A stretch of 64,000 bases of DNA from assembly GCF_001641265.1 (NCBI RefSeq), contig NW_020167534.1, positions 682,001 through 746,000 of the forward strand, given 5' to 3'. Of this stretch, positions 44,901-54,647 are shown piece by piece. Source of the stretch: Pseudogymnoascus destructans. Lineage: Eukaryota > Ascomycota > Leotiomycetes > Thelebolales > Thelebolaceae. A program made the translations under genes and the position numbers. The number at the start of each line of letters is the position of its first letter. Position 1 is the stretch's first letter. The notes below the pieces were generated by a model, which saw only the letters and a list, made by a program, of their open reading frames with translations, was not told the origin of the DNA and ran no database searches.

Positions 44901-45454
44901 GGTTGTGTTTGTGATGTGGATTCCTTCTCTTTATCAGATTGCTTTGATGGTGATTTGTCGCTCTGTTGCGCGGGGGAGCTCCCAGATTTCGAGGGCGAAA
45001 GCAGATTTCCGGAATGCTTGCTCGTGAACTGTGGTCGAGTATCGCCCTCCTCCTCCTCATCATCATACTCATCATAATCCTCATCGTCGTCCACAGCGCG
45101 CCCCCCCCTCTTCGTCGCGACCTCCGGCACTGCGTCCTCCATCTCAGCATCCATCACCACCACCCCCTCCCCATCCGCCAGCTCCTCCTCCCCCACCCCC
45201 CCCCCACCAAACAACCTTGCAATCCTCGCCTCACTCCTCCTATACAGCTCCCTAAAAAGCTCCACCTGTCCGCCGCCATCATCCTCCTCTCCATTATCCT
45301 CCCCTGCTACGGCCGCCACAGCGACCACTTGCGCACTCTGCGAATCTTCAAAGCCATCCTGCGACGCCCGCCCCGCGTCCGCACATCCAATGCCCCCGTC
45401 GATCAGTCGCGGCGCGTCGGTGGCGCCCAGCGGCGCGGCCCCGATGCCAGACAT
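41981..45454 (-). CDS. SPT7: SAGA complex subunit SPT7 (bromodomain protein)
   Basis: Structural subunit of the SAGA histone acetyltransferase complex. Minus-strand exons 44392..45454, 43201..44342 and 43148 down to the end; GT-AG junctions keep frame (DYN-AIIKTPMDLG and QLQTQ-MYNNQFQ). The N-terminus is acidic; a coiled-coil domain follows. The bromodomain spans the first intron: PFLTRVNKRDAPDYN, AIIKTPMDLGQMTKKL, SDLDLIWSNCLKYNAD. Later, KYNPQPFYEADIEPYVQSDEGP and a histone fold (WVCQAALRRSVGKLCYHAGFEEL), which pairs with Taf10 in yeast. The strict frame ends at 42003 (1116 aa) in a Trp/Gly/Arg tail. In the other frame, reached through C/G runs near 42110-42050, the end reads PVGPISPESIER with stop at 41981, the expected family C-terminus; I give that extent. 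Confidence 0.9.
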
Positions 45455-46185
45455 GTTGCGGCGTCAGCCAGAGATGGGTCGCGGCGTGGGTGAGCTCGCA
45501 GCATCCGCGCGCGGTCGCGGCGAGCTGTCGGGGCGCGGCGCGTGCTCAAGTCCGGTACTGGCGCGCGGCCTGCATTGGGAGATGATGTAGCTGCGATTTT
45601 GGGGCGTGGCGGATGCGTGGTGTCGAGATATTTGATGGATTGTCAAGGCCTGTTTTGGTCCTGGGGTTGGACTGACGTTGGAGCGCGGGCGAGGTTGGGT
45701 GCTAGTAACGAGAGGGAACGGTGGACTGTACTGGACGGTGCAGAACACCAAATTATTTACTAGGCCGAGGGTGAACTACGATTAATTATATCTCGCCCGC
45801 GAAGAAGGGTAATGGGTATTATAAAAATCTATATATATTCAAGATCATTATCTACAATTCGACCCATATAATGTTCCCCGTCCCATTGCTAAATTGTGGA
45901 TTTATTGACGCTGTTTTCCCCAGATCCCCACAGAACATCAGACAGATTTATTACAGATCACGTGGTCAAACACAATCATATTCACGTGATAACACACAGA
46001 TTCATTCACGTGACTATATGCACATTTAGAGCACGTGACATGCAATCATAATGCATAAGTTACGCATATGTGAGACCCTTCGAGAAAGCACACCCCAGCC
46101 TCGCCTTCCGCAAAAACCACAACTCACCAGACAATGCTCTAAGCCATCCCAATCACCCACCACTCCCAATCAACAACTCAATACC
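45455..46185. promoter_or_regulatory. Divergent promoter region SPT7 / VanZ-like gene
   Basis: 731 bp between divergent start codons. The right half is AT-rich and carries the CACGTG array. Nothing else recognised. Confidence 0.6.
45959..46037. promoter_or_regulatory. Array of four CACGTG E-boxes spaced 24-25 bp
   Basis: CACGTG at 45959-45964, 45983-45988, 46007-46012 and 46032-46037. Start-to-start distances are 24, 24 and 25 bp. All four are preceded by A, C or T plus pyrimidine/purine-varied flanks; the second and third share ttCACGTGa. CACGTG binds bHLH factors (Cbf1/Pho4-type in yeasts). The last site is 149 bp before the VanZ-like start codon. Sites are read directly; function is inference. 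Confidence 0.65.
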
Positions 46186-46899
46186 ATGCGCATCCGACTT
46201 CCCTTCGCCGGTAAGCCCCTTCTCCCCCCCAATCCCCCCAGCTTCCCCCCCACCGGTCCCCCAAGACAAGGCTGACGTACCTCCCAAGGAGCCTTCCTCA
46301 TCCTCCTCCTCGGCGCCGCCTACCTCGGTCTCTCCTCCCTCCAACTCGGCCTGCACATCAACGACAAAGCCCTCCACACCCTGACCTTTTTCCTCCTCAC
46401 CCTCTGCTTCTACTGGATCCTCGACACCTCGCGCCGCCGCACCCTCAACCTCACCCTCTCCATTTGCACCTTCCTCCTCGGCATCGGCTCCGAATTCCTG
46501 CAAGCCCTCTTACCAAACGGGCGCGACTTCGACGCCTACGACATCCTCGCCAATGTCCTCGGGAGTCTGGCGGCGGTGGGGCTGAGTACCTGGTATCATA
46601 AGCGGATGGTGGAGAGGAAGAGGTTGAGAAAGAATTATACCGCCGTGCCGGGCGAGGATGGGGATATGGATCTTGAACTGGGAGAGGGATCCGGCGCGCA
46701 GGAGAGTGGTGTTGTGCCGGGGCATACGGCGCCCGCGGCGGTGAGTTTGGAGGAGGAGGTTGATGCGTGGGATGAGAATGCAGAGGATACTTGGGAAGAG
46801 GATGATGCTGGCGTTGTGAGTCCGGAGGGGAAGGCGGGGAAGGCGCCGAGTGCTAGTAGTAGGGGGGATGAGGGGGAGGGGAAGAAGAGGGCGGATTGA
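46186..46899 (+). CDS. VanZ-like domain membrane protein
   Basis: Exons 46186..46210 and 46289..46899 give 211 aa; the first exon encodes MRIRLPFA plus one base. Four hydrophobic segments: AFLILLLGAAYLGLSSLQLGL, ALHTLTFFLLTLCFYWIL, LTLSICTFLLGIGSEFLQALL and ILANVLGSLAAVGLSTWY. The H-x-F helix (DKALHTLTFF), the G-S-E-FLQ motif and GRDFDAYDILANVLG are the VanZ-like signature, a family also found in bacteria where one member affects teicoplanin resistance; fungal function is unknown. The cytosolic tail (from about residue 105) is acidic and disordered. The acceptor reads CCCAAG, weaker than usual. Upstream lies the CACGTG array. Confidence 0.85.
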
Positions 46900-47328
46900 G
46901 TTGAGCGGGGATGATGGTGGGATATTTTGATGATGGATATGATGAGAGGTCGTTGGGTGTTCGGCGTGTATACCATTCGAAAGGAAAGGGTGATTTTTAT
47001 ATAGGTTCGGGAGAGGGGTGTGTATTTTTGTGCTGTAGGATCTATAAACAGTCTGCTTTGAATACACGGCCTTGCTAGATAGGGTTTTAATTCAATGTTG
47101 GAAATATGTAATTGCATTTAGCCATAAACGCCCACCGTTGACAACCTTTGTTTGCATGCCATCCGAGACAACCGCTCGACGACTGCAGAAGTGCAGTCGT
47201 CGAGCGATTGCCGCTGCAAATACGATAGCCCGCAGTGTAAATCTAAATTGGTACCACTAATAGCCGCTGCAAGCATCCTCCTCGATTCTCCATGCAAGTC
47301 TCCATCCCCAGAATCCCTATTCCCAGAA
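46900..47328. other. Convergent intergenic VanZ-like / hydrolase
   Basis: 429 bp of 3' flanks. An inverted repeat around 47168-47205 (cgctcgacgactgcag..ctgcagtcgtcgagcg type, stem about 17 bp with short loop) could act as a terminator-like hairpin. No gene seen. Confidence 0.5.
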
Positions 47329-48795
47329 CTAGAAAGTAACCGATCGCCTCGACTCAACAGGCGAATCCGGTGGGCTTCCTCCATTGACGTACATATACAA
47401 CCGACTCAGATCTTTCACCTTCAATCCAGTCGTCTCCCTCGGCGCTTTTGAGATCTCGTCTGCATCGGTCTCCACCGCCAACTCCCCATTCGAAGACGAC
47501 GCTATCGGCGTAGACGGCGGATGCAACGACGTCCCCCCATTCTTCCCCGGGATCTCAAAAGACGTAAACGGATACCTCGCATCCGACACCCTAACAAACT
47601 TCTCCGGATGCGCTGGATCTCCCTCGTCATCCCCAAGATGCACATGCATATCCCACACCCCCCCCTCCTCAAACACCACTTCCCTCATCTTCCGATTCAG
47701 AGGAAACAACCGGTCGAGATAATGCTGCCCCAACAAATGCCCACTCTCCGGCACCTGAAACACCCGTCCCTGATACCCCCCCCTCGCCTTCCCGCTTTCG
47801 ATACCAACTTCTCCTCCCGCTGCAGCCAAGGCTTCAGTCCTCATCGCCGCCGACTTCGCCACCGCAGGGAGGGGGTTGATACTATGCAGTATCCCCCATC
47901 TTGACACGAAATCTCGCTCGTTGGCGTAGTGCTCTATATACGATATCGCGCTCGCAGTGGGGTGCTTGGCAGTGGGCTTCGCAGAGACGCGGGGGTTGTT
48001 GAAGTGGTTCGCTGCGCACCCAAATGTGTAGATCTCGAGTTTACTCAGCGTCTCCTGGCTGAGTTGCTCGAGGAGCCAATCGACGATTAGACCGCCTTGG
48101 ATGCCGCCCTGGGAGTGAAGGATCAAAACGACTTTGTTGACGGGGCTTAGCATCGCCACGCGGAGAATCTCGTAGCATATCCGTACATCGTTCGTGCAGT
48201 AGTCGAAGGTCCGCTCGATGAGGCACTGGATGACGTCGAATAAGATGCCGGAGGTGCGGTTGAGTGCGCCGCGGACGGGACGCTGGAAGGTGAGGGACAG
48301 ACGGTCGATGTTAGCTTGCATCCAGTGCCTCCCGACTGCGACGCCATTGATAAAGATCCATTCCTCGTCCGCGTGTGCGCCGAGCTGTTTCAGGACCGCG
48401 GGGTTGGATTCGAAGGTTCCCTGGGAGCCGTTGAGGCAGTAACAGAACATCTTGTTGAGTGAGACGAAGACAAAGACGTAGAGGGCTACCATCCAGACGG
48501 GGAAGAGGAGCCAGAGGGGCGTGGAGAGGATAAAAAAGCCCTGTGTGATGAAGAGGATCACGTGGTTGAAGACGGAGAAGATGTTGCCGGGAGACGGGTA
48601 GAGCTCATCGTAGGATCCGGTCGGCCAGGGGCGCCAGGGAGTGACGATGGACAAGATGGAGGGGAGGAGGTGGAGGAAGGTGATGAGGTCGGAGCGGAGG
48701 AGTTGGCAGGGTGAGGAGGTGTAGGCTAGTGGCGCGCTGGGCTTGGAAAAGGGGATGAAGGGCGGGAGGTTATCATCTCCGGCGCTGGCAGACAT
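47329..48795 (-). CDS. Membrane-anchored alpha/beta hydrolase (DUF676-like)
   Basis: Single-exon, 488 aa. Two hydrophobic segments at about residues 75-112 (VFNHVILFITQGFFILSTPLWLLF and MVALYVFVFVSL) precede a hydrolase domain: IFINGVAVGRHW (strand and oxyanion region), then the nucleophile elbow LILHSQGGIQGG (Ser228), YTFGCAANHF, and a late HVH motif (WDMHVHLGD) that may supply the catalytic histidine; YANERDFVSRWG includes a candidate Asp. The family is common in filamentous fungi; the substrate, perhaps a lipid, is not known. The C-terminus is Ser/Pro-rich with possible phosphosites. Start at the first ATG (MSASAGDDN). Confidence 0.8.
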   Translation of the reverse strand: MSASAGDDNLPPFIPFSKPSAPLAYTSSPCQLLRSDLITFLHLLPSILSIVTPWRPWPTGSYDELYPSPGNIFSVFNHVILFITQGFFILSTPLWLLFPVWMVALYVFVFVSLNKMFCYCLNGSQGTFESNPAVLKQLGAHADEEWIFINGVAVGRHWMQANIDRLSLTFQRPVRGALNRTSGILFDVIQCLIERTFDYCTNDVRICYEILRVAMLSPVNKVVLILHSQGGIQGGLIVDWLLEQLSQETLSKLEIYTFGCAANHFNNPRVSAKPTAKHPTASAISYIEHYANERDFVSRWGILHSINPLPAVAKSAAMRTEALAAAGGEVGIESGKARGGYQGRVFQVPESGHLLGQHYLDRLFPLNRKMREVVFEEGGVWDMHVHLGDDEGDPAHPEKFVRVSDARYPFTSFEIPGKNGGTSLHPPSTPIASSSNGELAVETDADEISKAPRETTGLKVKDLSRLYMYVNGGSPPDSPVESRRSVTF

Positions 48796-49753
48796 TTTGG
48801 AGTAGTGGACGCTGAAGAGCCTAAGTATTCATACTCTCAAAGAAGAGTCTAGGGGTTACCGCAGATGATCCCCGACTTTGGTATGATTCAGAGCTGAGGA
48901 TGAAGTTAACACAAGAAGGAGGGTGTAGGAATGCGGCTGGTGATGATATATATTATAAGATGTCTCAAAGAGGCAGGGGGGAAAGTTCATCCCTTGGTAG
49001 GCGGCTACGTGGTAGAGTAGGAAGGAAGGATGAGACTGGGACGAATGATGGATTTATATATATATTTATTCATGCATATATATCCGTATATAACCATACA
49101 TATCTGGTCAGCTGAACAGCAGCTGAAGAGCACATGATTTTGATGCTGAACAAACAAGAACAGGCGATCTAACAAGACTCCCCAGTCACATGACCTATTT
49201 CTATTTTTACTCTACGCGTTTAGATAGTGGGTGATAACTTTGTTTACTTGCTTACGGTGTAGTCTAAAGCTTCATCTCTCTCTACCAGGTCATATACCGT
49301 AAGTTGGGAGTTGGGAGTTGGGAGTTGGGAGTTGGGAGTTGTTGGGCTACACTCGACCATCAGCCGCCAAGTGTAAACAAACCCAGACGCGTCTATGGAC
49401 ACACACGGCGCGTCTCAGCCTCTCATCCCGAACCACCTTTGAAAGGCCCTGGTTTGTGTTTACTTCTTTCCTATTACGGCCAAGGAACCCTTGATCCAGG
49501 GCCCATTTATGGACCGCCGTGACTCGAATGTTTTGACTTCTCTTGCCCTCTTCTCTCTCTCTCTTCTTTCTCCTCCCATCGCGTCTCTGTTGGTGTATCT
49601 GTTCATATCTGTTCATGTCTCCTCGTTCATGGTCACTGCCATGAAGCATTTCTTTTCACCATAATTCACCACACGAGACTACTAATAGCAGCAACCTGTG
49701 ATATACACATTCAACAAGAGACTACTACAACTAGCCCCCACCGCCATCCAACA
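48796..49753. other. Divergent intergenic region hydrolase / coiled-coil gene
   Basis: 958 bp. Contains five copies of agttggg (49302-49336). Otherwise no gene or known signal. The C/T-rich stretch at 49535-49575 is a likely promoter pyrimidine tract. Confidence 0.5.
49302..49340. repeat. Five tandem AGTTGGG heptamers
   Basis: Exact head-to-tail heptamers plus a partial sixth, about 415 bp before the coiled-coil gene start. Confidence 0.9.
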
Positions 49754-52204
49754 ATGACAGACCTTCCCAGTCCTGCTCCCTCGAGCTCTACCTTCCACGA
49801 TGAGCTCCCAATAGCTCTCAGACGAGCCCGGAGAAGCTGCTCAAACCAGAACCTCCTACAAGATTCTCCCTCCAAGCCTTCCCGCCGAAGCAACCGCGTC
49901 TTTGGAATCGAAACCCCCCCAGCAACTCCCCAACGGGGAAAGAAGCGTGTCAGGTTCTCTGATCCAGGCCCTGCTATTGCAGCAGCCACTGGCTTAACGC
50001 CCTTCATCTCCCGGCAATTCTCGATTTCCACGCCCTCGAGCAATCGCAGGCACTCGGCCCCCAGCCGATGGAATCTTGCACAAGATTATACCCCGCTCTC
50101 AGGCACTCTGCAGTTTGCACCACTCCGTCAAGTCCTCGATGGAAGAGTCAAGAGACGCATCCGAAGAAACCGACTGAGCGAGGAGATCAATACTATCGAA
50201 TGGGGAAAGAAACAAGAGAAGAAGGCTGAGCGGGGAGAGATATCGAGGCTTCAACATGCACTCCGCCAGAAGGATATCGAGCTACAATACCTACGCGAAG
50301 AACAAGAAACGGCAAGCCAACTAGGTGGCGAAGCTCTGACTCCAACGGCTCGAGTACACGACCTCGAAGCACAAGTCGCTGAGCTCAAAGCAGAGTTAGA
50401 GAAGAGGGAAGTCTCCGGACAGGATGACCCCAACTGGACTATGGCGGCCCGTGACCCATACGACGAGGATGCTTTCATGCAAGATTATGATAACGACTTC
50501 GACGACGGCATGACCGAGATGATTATCAGCACCCCACTACGCCGCTCCTTCCCCTCACCACCCGCAACAGTCCCCAACACCCCCAGCAAACGGCCAATCA
50601 ACCACACCATCGGCATCCAAGCCTCACTACCCGACCCCTCCAACCAACTTCTACAACAGCAGCTCCAAACCCTCCAAAACGAACTCGCCTCCCTCACCAA
50701 AACACTCGAGCTCAGCACCAGCACCCATGACCGCCTCTCCGCCAAGCTCGCCCCCTTCATAACCCCCATCGACGCCTGCCCCCACGAATCCCTCGATTTC
50801 GCCCTCGACAGCGTCCTCACCCACCTCGCCCTCGCCCAATCCTCGGAGCTCGAATCAACACACCGCTTCACAGCCCTAACCACCGAACTCCACGCCCTCT
50901 TTCCCACCACCACCACCAGCACACCCTCCGGCGCCTCAGCTGAAGAAATCATTCAAGCTCTCCACTCCCAATTCCGCGCCGCCCGCCTGGAACTCGAGTA
51001 CCTCCTCCCCGGCGAGCAGCCAGAGGGCTTCGACAACACCGCCCTCCTCTCCATGCTCCTCGCCCGCCTCCGCCAACTCGTCGACAGCGTAAAGCGCCAG
51101 GACGACCATATAGACCAGTACCACGAGCAGGAACTCTCTCTGCGCTCCCAACTCTCCGCGCGCGTCTCCGCCATGCAAGGACTCCGAGAGAAACTCGCCA
51201 GCGCAGACGTCGTCATCCGCACCCTCGAGCGCGAAGTCGGCGACAAGGACGCGGGGTTACGCAAACTCACCACTGCGCTGGAGAGTTACCGCACTGAAGT
51301 CTCGAATCTGGAAACTCTCATCTCCCGACTGGATGTCGAGCACACCGCTACGCTGGAATCGGCAAAACAACAACTCACTGACCTCCACGCCGCGGCGGAA
51401 TCACGTATTCAGGAGGAAATGAACAACGCTGTCACCATCCAGGGGCAGGCTGAGGAGCGAATTCGCCAGGGGATGGAGAATGCTGCGTCGATACAGGCAC
51501 AGTCCGAACAACAGACTGTGCAGGCGGCTGCGGAATCGGAGTTACATGACTCCCTCATTCGCGAGCTGGACGCGCGTCTCTCGTGCGCGATTGAGGCTGC
51601 GGATGCTCTGCGTGGTGATCTGGAGGAGCTGGCTACCGCCCACGCTGCCGAGACATCCGCTCTCCGCGCCCTATCCACCCAGCGCGAGACAGATCACGGC
51701 ACGTCCCTCGCCCTCCGCGACGCGCGCGTCTCGGAACTCCGAGAGGAAATTGAACGCGTCAACGCGGCGCTCAAGGGAGCACATGACACGATCGCGACGC
51801 TGGGGAGGAGGGTGAGGGGGTTGGAGATCGTGGTGGAGGGGGAGAAGATGAGGGGGAGGGAGGGGGTTGAGAGGATTAGAGGGGAGCTGAGACGGGTGCT
51901 TGAGATGGGGAAAGGTGGGACGCCCGGGAAGGGGGGTGCTAGTAGGGGGGTTAGGAGGGCGTTGGGGCTGGAGATTAATGGTGGGGTTGAGGGAGTTGAT
52001 GGGGGTCTGGGTGCTGGGGTAGGCGAAGGGGTAATAGAGGGACCGAAGGTGGGTGTGGTGAGACAGGGAGGTTTGTTCGATAAAGAGCTTGCCAGACGGA
52101 GAAGTGATAGTCTAGGCGCGGGAGGGGAGAAGAAGAGGAGGAGGTATGATTCGGGGCTTGGGTTTTTGGATGAAGAGGAGGGGGAGGGTGGACGGGCGCT
52201 TTAG
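49754..52204 (+). CDS. Large coiled-coil protein with RVxF-type motif, function unknown
   Basis: Single-exon gene, 816 aa. Residues 1-75 are basic, Ser/Pro-rich, with SP/TP sites (QDSPSKPSRR, ETPPATPQRG) next to KKRVRFSD (RVRF at 65-68), a match to the PP1-docking consensus. A conserved-looking block follows (LQFAPLRQVLDGRVKRRIRRN, INTIEWGKKQEKKAERGEISRL), then a coiled coil at about 155-215, the patch NTPSKRPINHTIGIQASLPD, another helix, a helical domain (FALDSVLTHLALAQSSELEST) and long coiled coils at about 425-700. The C-terminus is Gly-rich then KKRRRYDSGLGFLDEEEGE. No enzymatic domain. The layout suggests a cytoskeletal, spindle-pole or nuclear scaffold protein (inference). Confidence 0.7.
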   Translation: MTDLPSPAPSSSTFHDELPIALRRARRSCSNQNLLQDSPSKPSRRSNRVFGIETPPATPQRGKKRVRFSDPGPAIAAATGLTPFISRQFSISTPSSNRRHSAPSRWNLAQDYTPLSGTLQFAPLRQVLDGRVKRRIRRNRLSEEINTIEWGKKQEKKAERGEISRLQHALRQKDIELQYLREEQETASQLGGEALTPTARVHDLEAQVAELKAELEKREVSGQDDPNWTMAARDPYDEDAFMQDYDNDFDDGMTEMIISTPLRRSFPSPPATVPNTPSKRPINHTIGIQASLPDPSNQLLQQQLQTLQNELASLTKTLELSTSTHDRLSAKLAPFITPIDACPHESLDFALDSVLTHLALAQSSELESTHRFTALTTELHALFPTTTTSTPSGASAEEIIQALHSQFRAARLELEYLLPGEQPEGFDNTALLSMLLARLRQLVDSVKRQDDHIDQYHEQELSLRSQLSARVSAMQGLREKLASADVVIRTLEREVGDKDAGLRKLTTALESYRTEVSNLETLISRLDVEHTATLESAKQQLTDLHAAAESRIQEEMNNAVTIQGQAEERIRQGMENAASIQAQSEQQTVQAAAESELHDSLIRELDARLSCAIEAADALRGDLEELATAHAAETSALRALSTQRETDHGTSLALRDARVSELREEIERVNAALKGAHDTIATLGRRVRGLEIVVEGEKMRGREGVERIRGELRRVLEMGKGGTPGKGGASRGVRRALGLEINGGVEGVDGGLGAGVGEGVIEGPKVGVVRQGGLFDKELARRRSDSLGAGGEKKRRRYDSGLGFLDEEEGEGGRAL

Positions 52205-52607
52205 GGGAGCTTTATTTTGGGCGGGAGGGATAGTCATTCGTTGCGATATTTTCTTTTGTTTTTTTGGAAGGGGGCGGGGGGGGGATGATGGGGAGTTTGA
52301 ATTTTGGGGGGGGAGGGTGTATAGATATTGAATTGGTGCCTGTTTGGATTGAATTATATTATATGATATTATATCAATTTATTTATCGGGGTGGAAATTG
52401 GATATATATGGATATGATTAAACCCTACTACTACGTGTTGAATATATCCCGGACAGGCGCTTTAGAAAGATAATCATTCATTAACAGTGTGCGGCGAATC
52501 ACCTCCCGAATACGATTCGGCGATTTGGTGATTCATTCATATTTTTGAGGTATTCGCCGAATCATGACTCGAATCTAATCAGTGTTCGGCAGATACTACC
52601 CAGGTAG
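52205..52607. other. Intergenic: coiled-coil gene 3' flank, left transposon flank
   Basis: About 400 bp, G-rich then AT-rich. The stretch 52490-52570 repeats gattcggcg / cgccgaatc motifs in inverted orientation, giving a weak palindrome. No gene seen. Confidence 0.45.
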
Positions 52608-52609
52608 TA

Positions 52610-54601
52610 CTCGGTGTTCCACCCACTCGCTTCGCTCGTAGGTGGCGACAGCAAGTTGTGCGTGCGACAGCAAGATGTGCGTACACCGCTATTTTGATAT
52701 ATAGAAAAAATAATAGTATTCTTCATAACGTAGTATCTACAATGCCTCAAAATAACGATCCTACTATGATTGCTCGCCTTAATGAGGCCCAACAGTTCTT
52801 CTTAAAACAACCAAGTACATATACAATTGCTTGGGTTGCAAATAAATTCAATGTCAACCGTGAGACACTCCGACGTCGTATTACGAGTACTACGTCTCCT
52901 CAATTACCCCACGGAGGTAGCAATCGAGTCTTATCTCAATCGCAAGAGACCGCGGTCTGTCAATTCATATACGACCAACTTGAGCACGGGGTCCCTGCCA
53001 ACCGATCTATGATACTACGGGCAGTTGCAGACTTACGACCTAATCGTACGATACCATCACAACGGTGGCTACAACGCTTTCTAAAAGCACACCCCGAATT
53101 TCATACAATTCACACGAAGACGTTAAATACACATCGGAAGCAAGCACAAAAGAAAGAGGTGTTTGAGGAATTCTTTCTCACATATAACGCCCTTATTACA
53201 AAACATAACATTAAGCCATATAATTTATGGAATGTTGATGAGACAGGCTATATGATTGGGTGTTATAAGTCTACGGCTGTTATTGTACCAATCGGTGTAA
53301 AGCAGTGGACTGTTGATAATCCTGAGAATCGGCTCTCTGTTACTGTAATTGAGGCAGTAAATGCAAGTGGTGCTGCACTTGCAGAAGCTATCATTATCCC
53401 TGGCAAACTTCATATGGATTCATGGTACAATGATGACCTTGAGCCAAATGCTCTCATTATTGTAAATGAGAGCGGGTATTCAAAACGACGACATTGCAAT
53501 CCAATACCTTATGCATTTTATCCAACTATCTGCAGAGCATATGGCACCAGATGATACTCGCCTCTTATTACTTGACGGCCATGACTCTCATAAAACAGAG
53601 CGCTTTCTTACATTAGCAGAAGAGCATAACATTGTTATTTGCTGCCTTCCTGCTCATACAACACATCTATTACAACCTCTTGATGTAGCGGTTTTTAAGC
53701 AGTGCAAACACTTTCATCAAAAGGCACTTGATCAAGCAGTACGTAGCTACGACTATGAGTATAAGCTACGTACGTTCCTTTCAGACCTCCCGCAAATCCG
53801 ACGGCAATCTCTAACTGTCCGTACAATTCAATCTGGTTGGAGAAATACAGGACTATATCCATATAATCCTCCACTTGTAATTGACAAGATACAAGAGACT
53901 CGGAATCAAACACCTGATTATGAGCCATTTGCTTCATATAATATTATCTCAACACCGAAAACAACTATGCAAAGTGTGCAAGCGGTTGAACATTGGCAGA
54001 AGAGAGCAGAGGAAGCTTTCTCATCGCCTTCAAGAGAAGGGTTTCAATCATTTGCACGTGGAACTACAGTTGTTCTACACCGGGCAGAGCTCTATAAGAC
54101 CGAGCTAGATATTATGACTCTACGTGCAGTAGAGCAGAAGGCAGCAAAGGCAAGGGCACGGAAATCACTACAGAAAGGAGGGCAGTTATATGCATCAGAT
54201 GCACGGAAAATGCGGGAAGAGAAGAAAGCAAAGTTGCAAGCAAAAGCAGACGCAAGAGCAGCAAGGGAATCGGACCAAGTAGTAAAGCAGCTACAAGCGC
54301 AAGCACGTAAAATCGAAATTGAAGAGCGTAAGGTTGAGAGGAAGCGGGTAGCAGAGCGGAAGAAGGAAGGGTTGAAATCAAAAGTGATCATTTTACGGTA
54401 TAGTAAGGATCAAAGTGATAGTAGCAATAGTGGCAGTAGCGATAGTGATAGTAGTTCTATTGATTTTATGTTTTAATTATATAGTTATATAGTTGATATA
54501 TAAGGCGTCTTTTTCTTCGTTTTATGTGTCGCACATCTTGCTGTCGCACGCACAACTTGCTGTCGCCACCTACGAGCGAAGCGAGTGGGTGGAACACCGA
54601 G
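52610..54601 (+). mobile_element. Pogo-type DNA transposon, 1992 bp, 72 bp inverted repeats
   Basis: Terminal inverted repeats 52610-52681 and 54530-54601 are identical over 72 bp, start ctcggtgttcc, and are flanked by TA on both sides (52608-52609, 54602-54603), the Tc1/mariner-superfamily target duplication. Each repeat carries two 18-19 bp direct copies of gcgacagcaag(t/a)tgtgcg, probably transposase-binding sites (inference). The element encodes one transposase. Perfect repeats point to recent insertion. The right end lies 46 bp from the receptor stop codon. Confidence 0.95.
52742..54476 (+). pseudogene. Pogo/Tigger-type DDE transposase with one frameshift
   Basis: The first part (52742..about 53480) begins MPQNNDPTMIARL and has a psq-type helix-turn-helix (TYTIAWVANKFNVNRETLRRRI), a CENP-B-like second DNA-binding part (RWLQRFLKAHPEFHTIHTK) and the first catalytic Asp (NLWNVDETGYMIG). 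The frame is lost at a run of A near 53481; the second part (to 54476) continues with LLLDGHDSHKT (second Asp) and CCLPAHTTHLLQPLDVAVF (third Asp). A basic coiled-coil C-terminus and a Ser/Asp tail (SGSSDSDSS) follow. Apart from a single surplus base in the A run, the frame is intact. A sequencing error or recent inactivation are both possible. Confidence 0.9.
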
Positions 54602-54647
54602 TAAGGCCTAACTCCTTTGGGCCCGAGAAAAACATAGGTGCCCTTTA

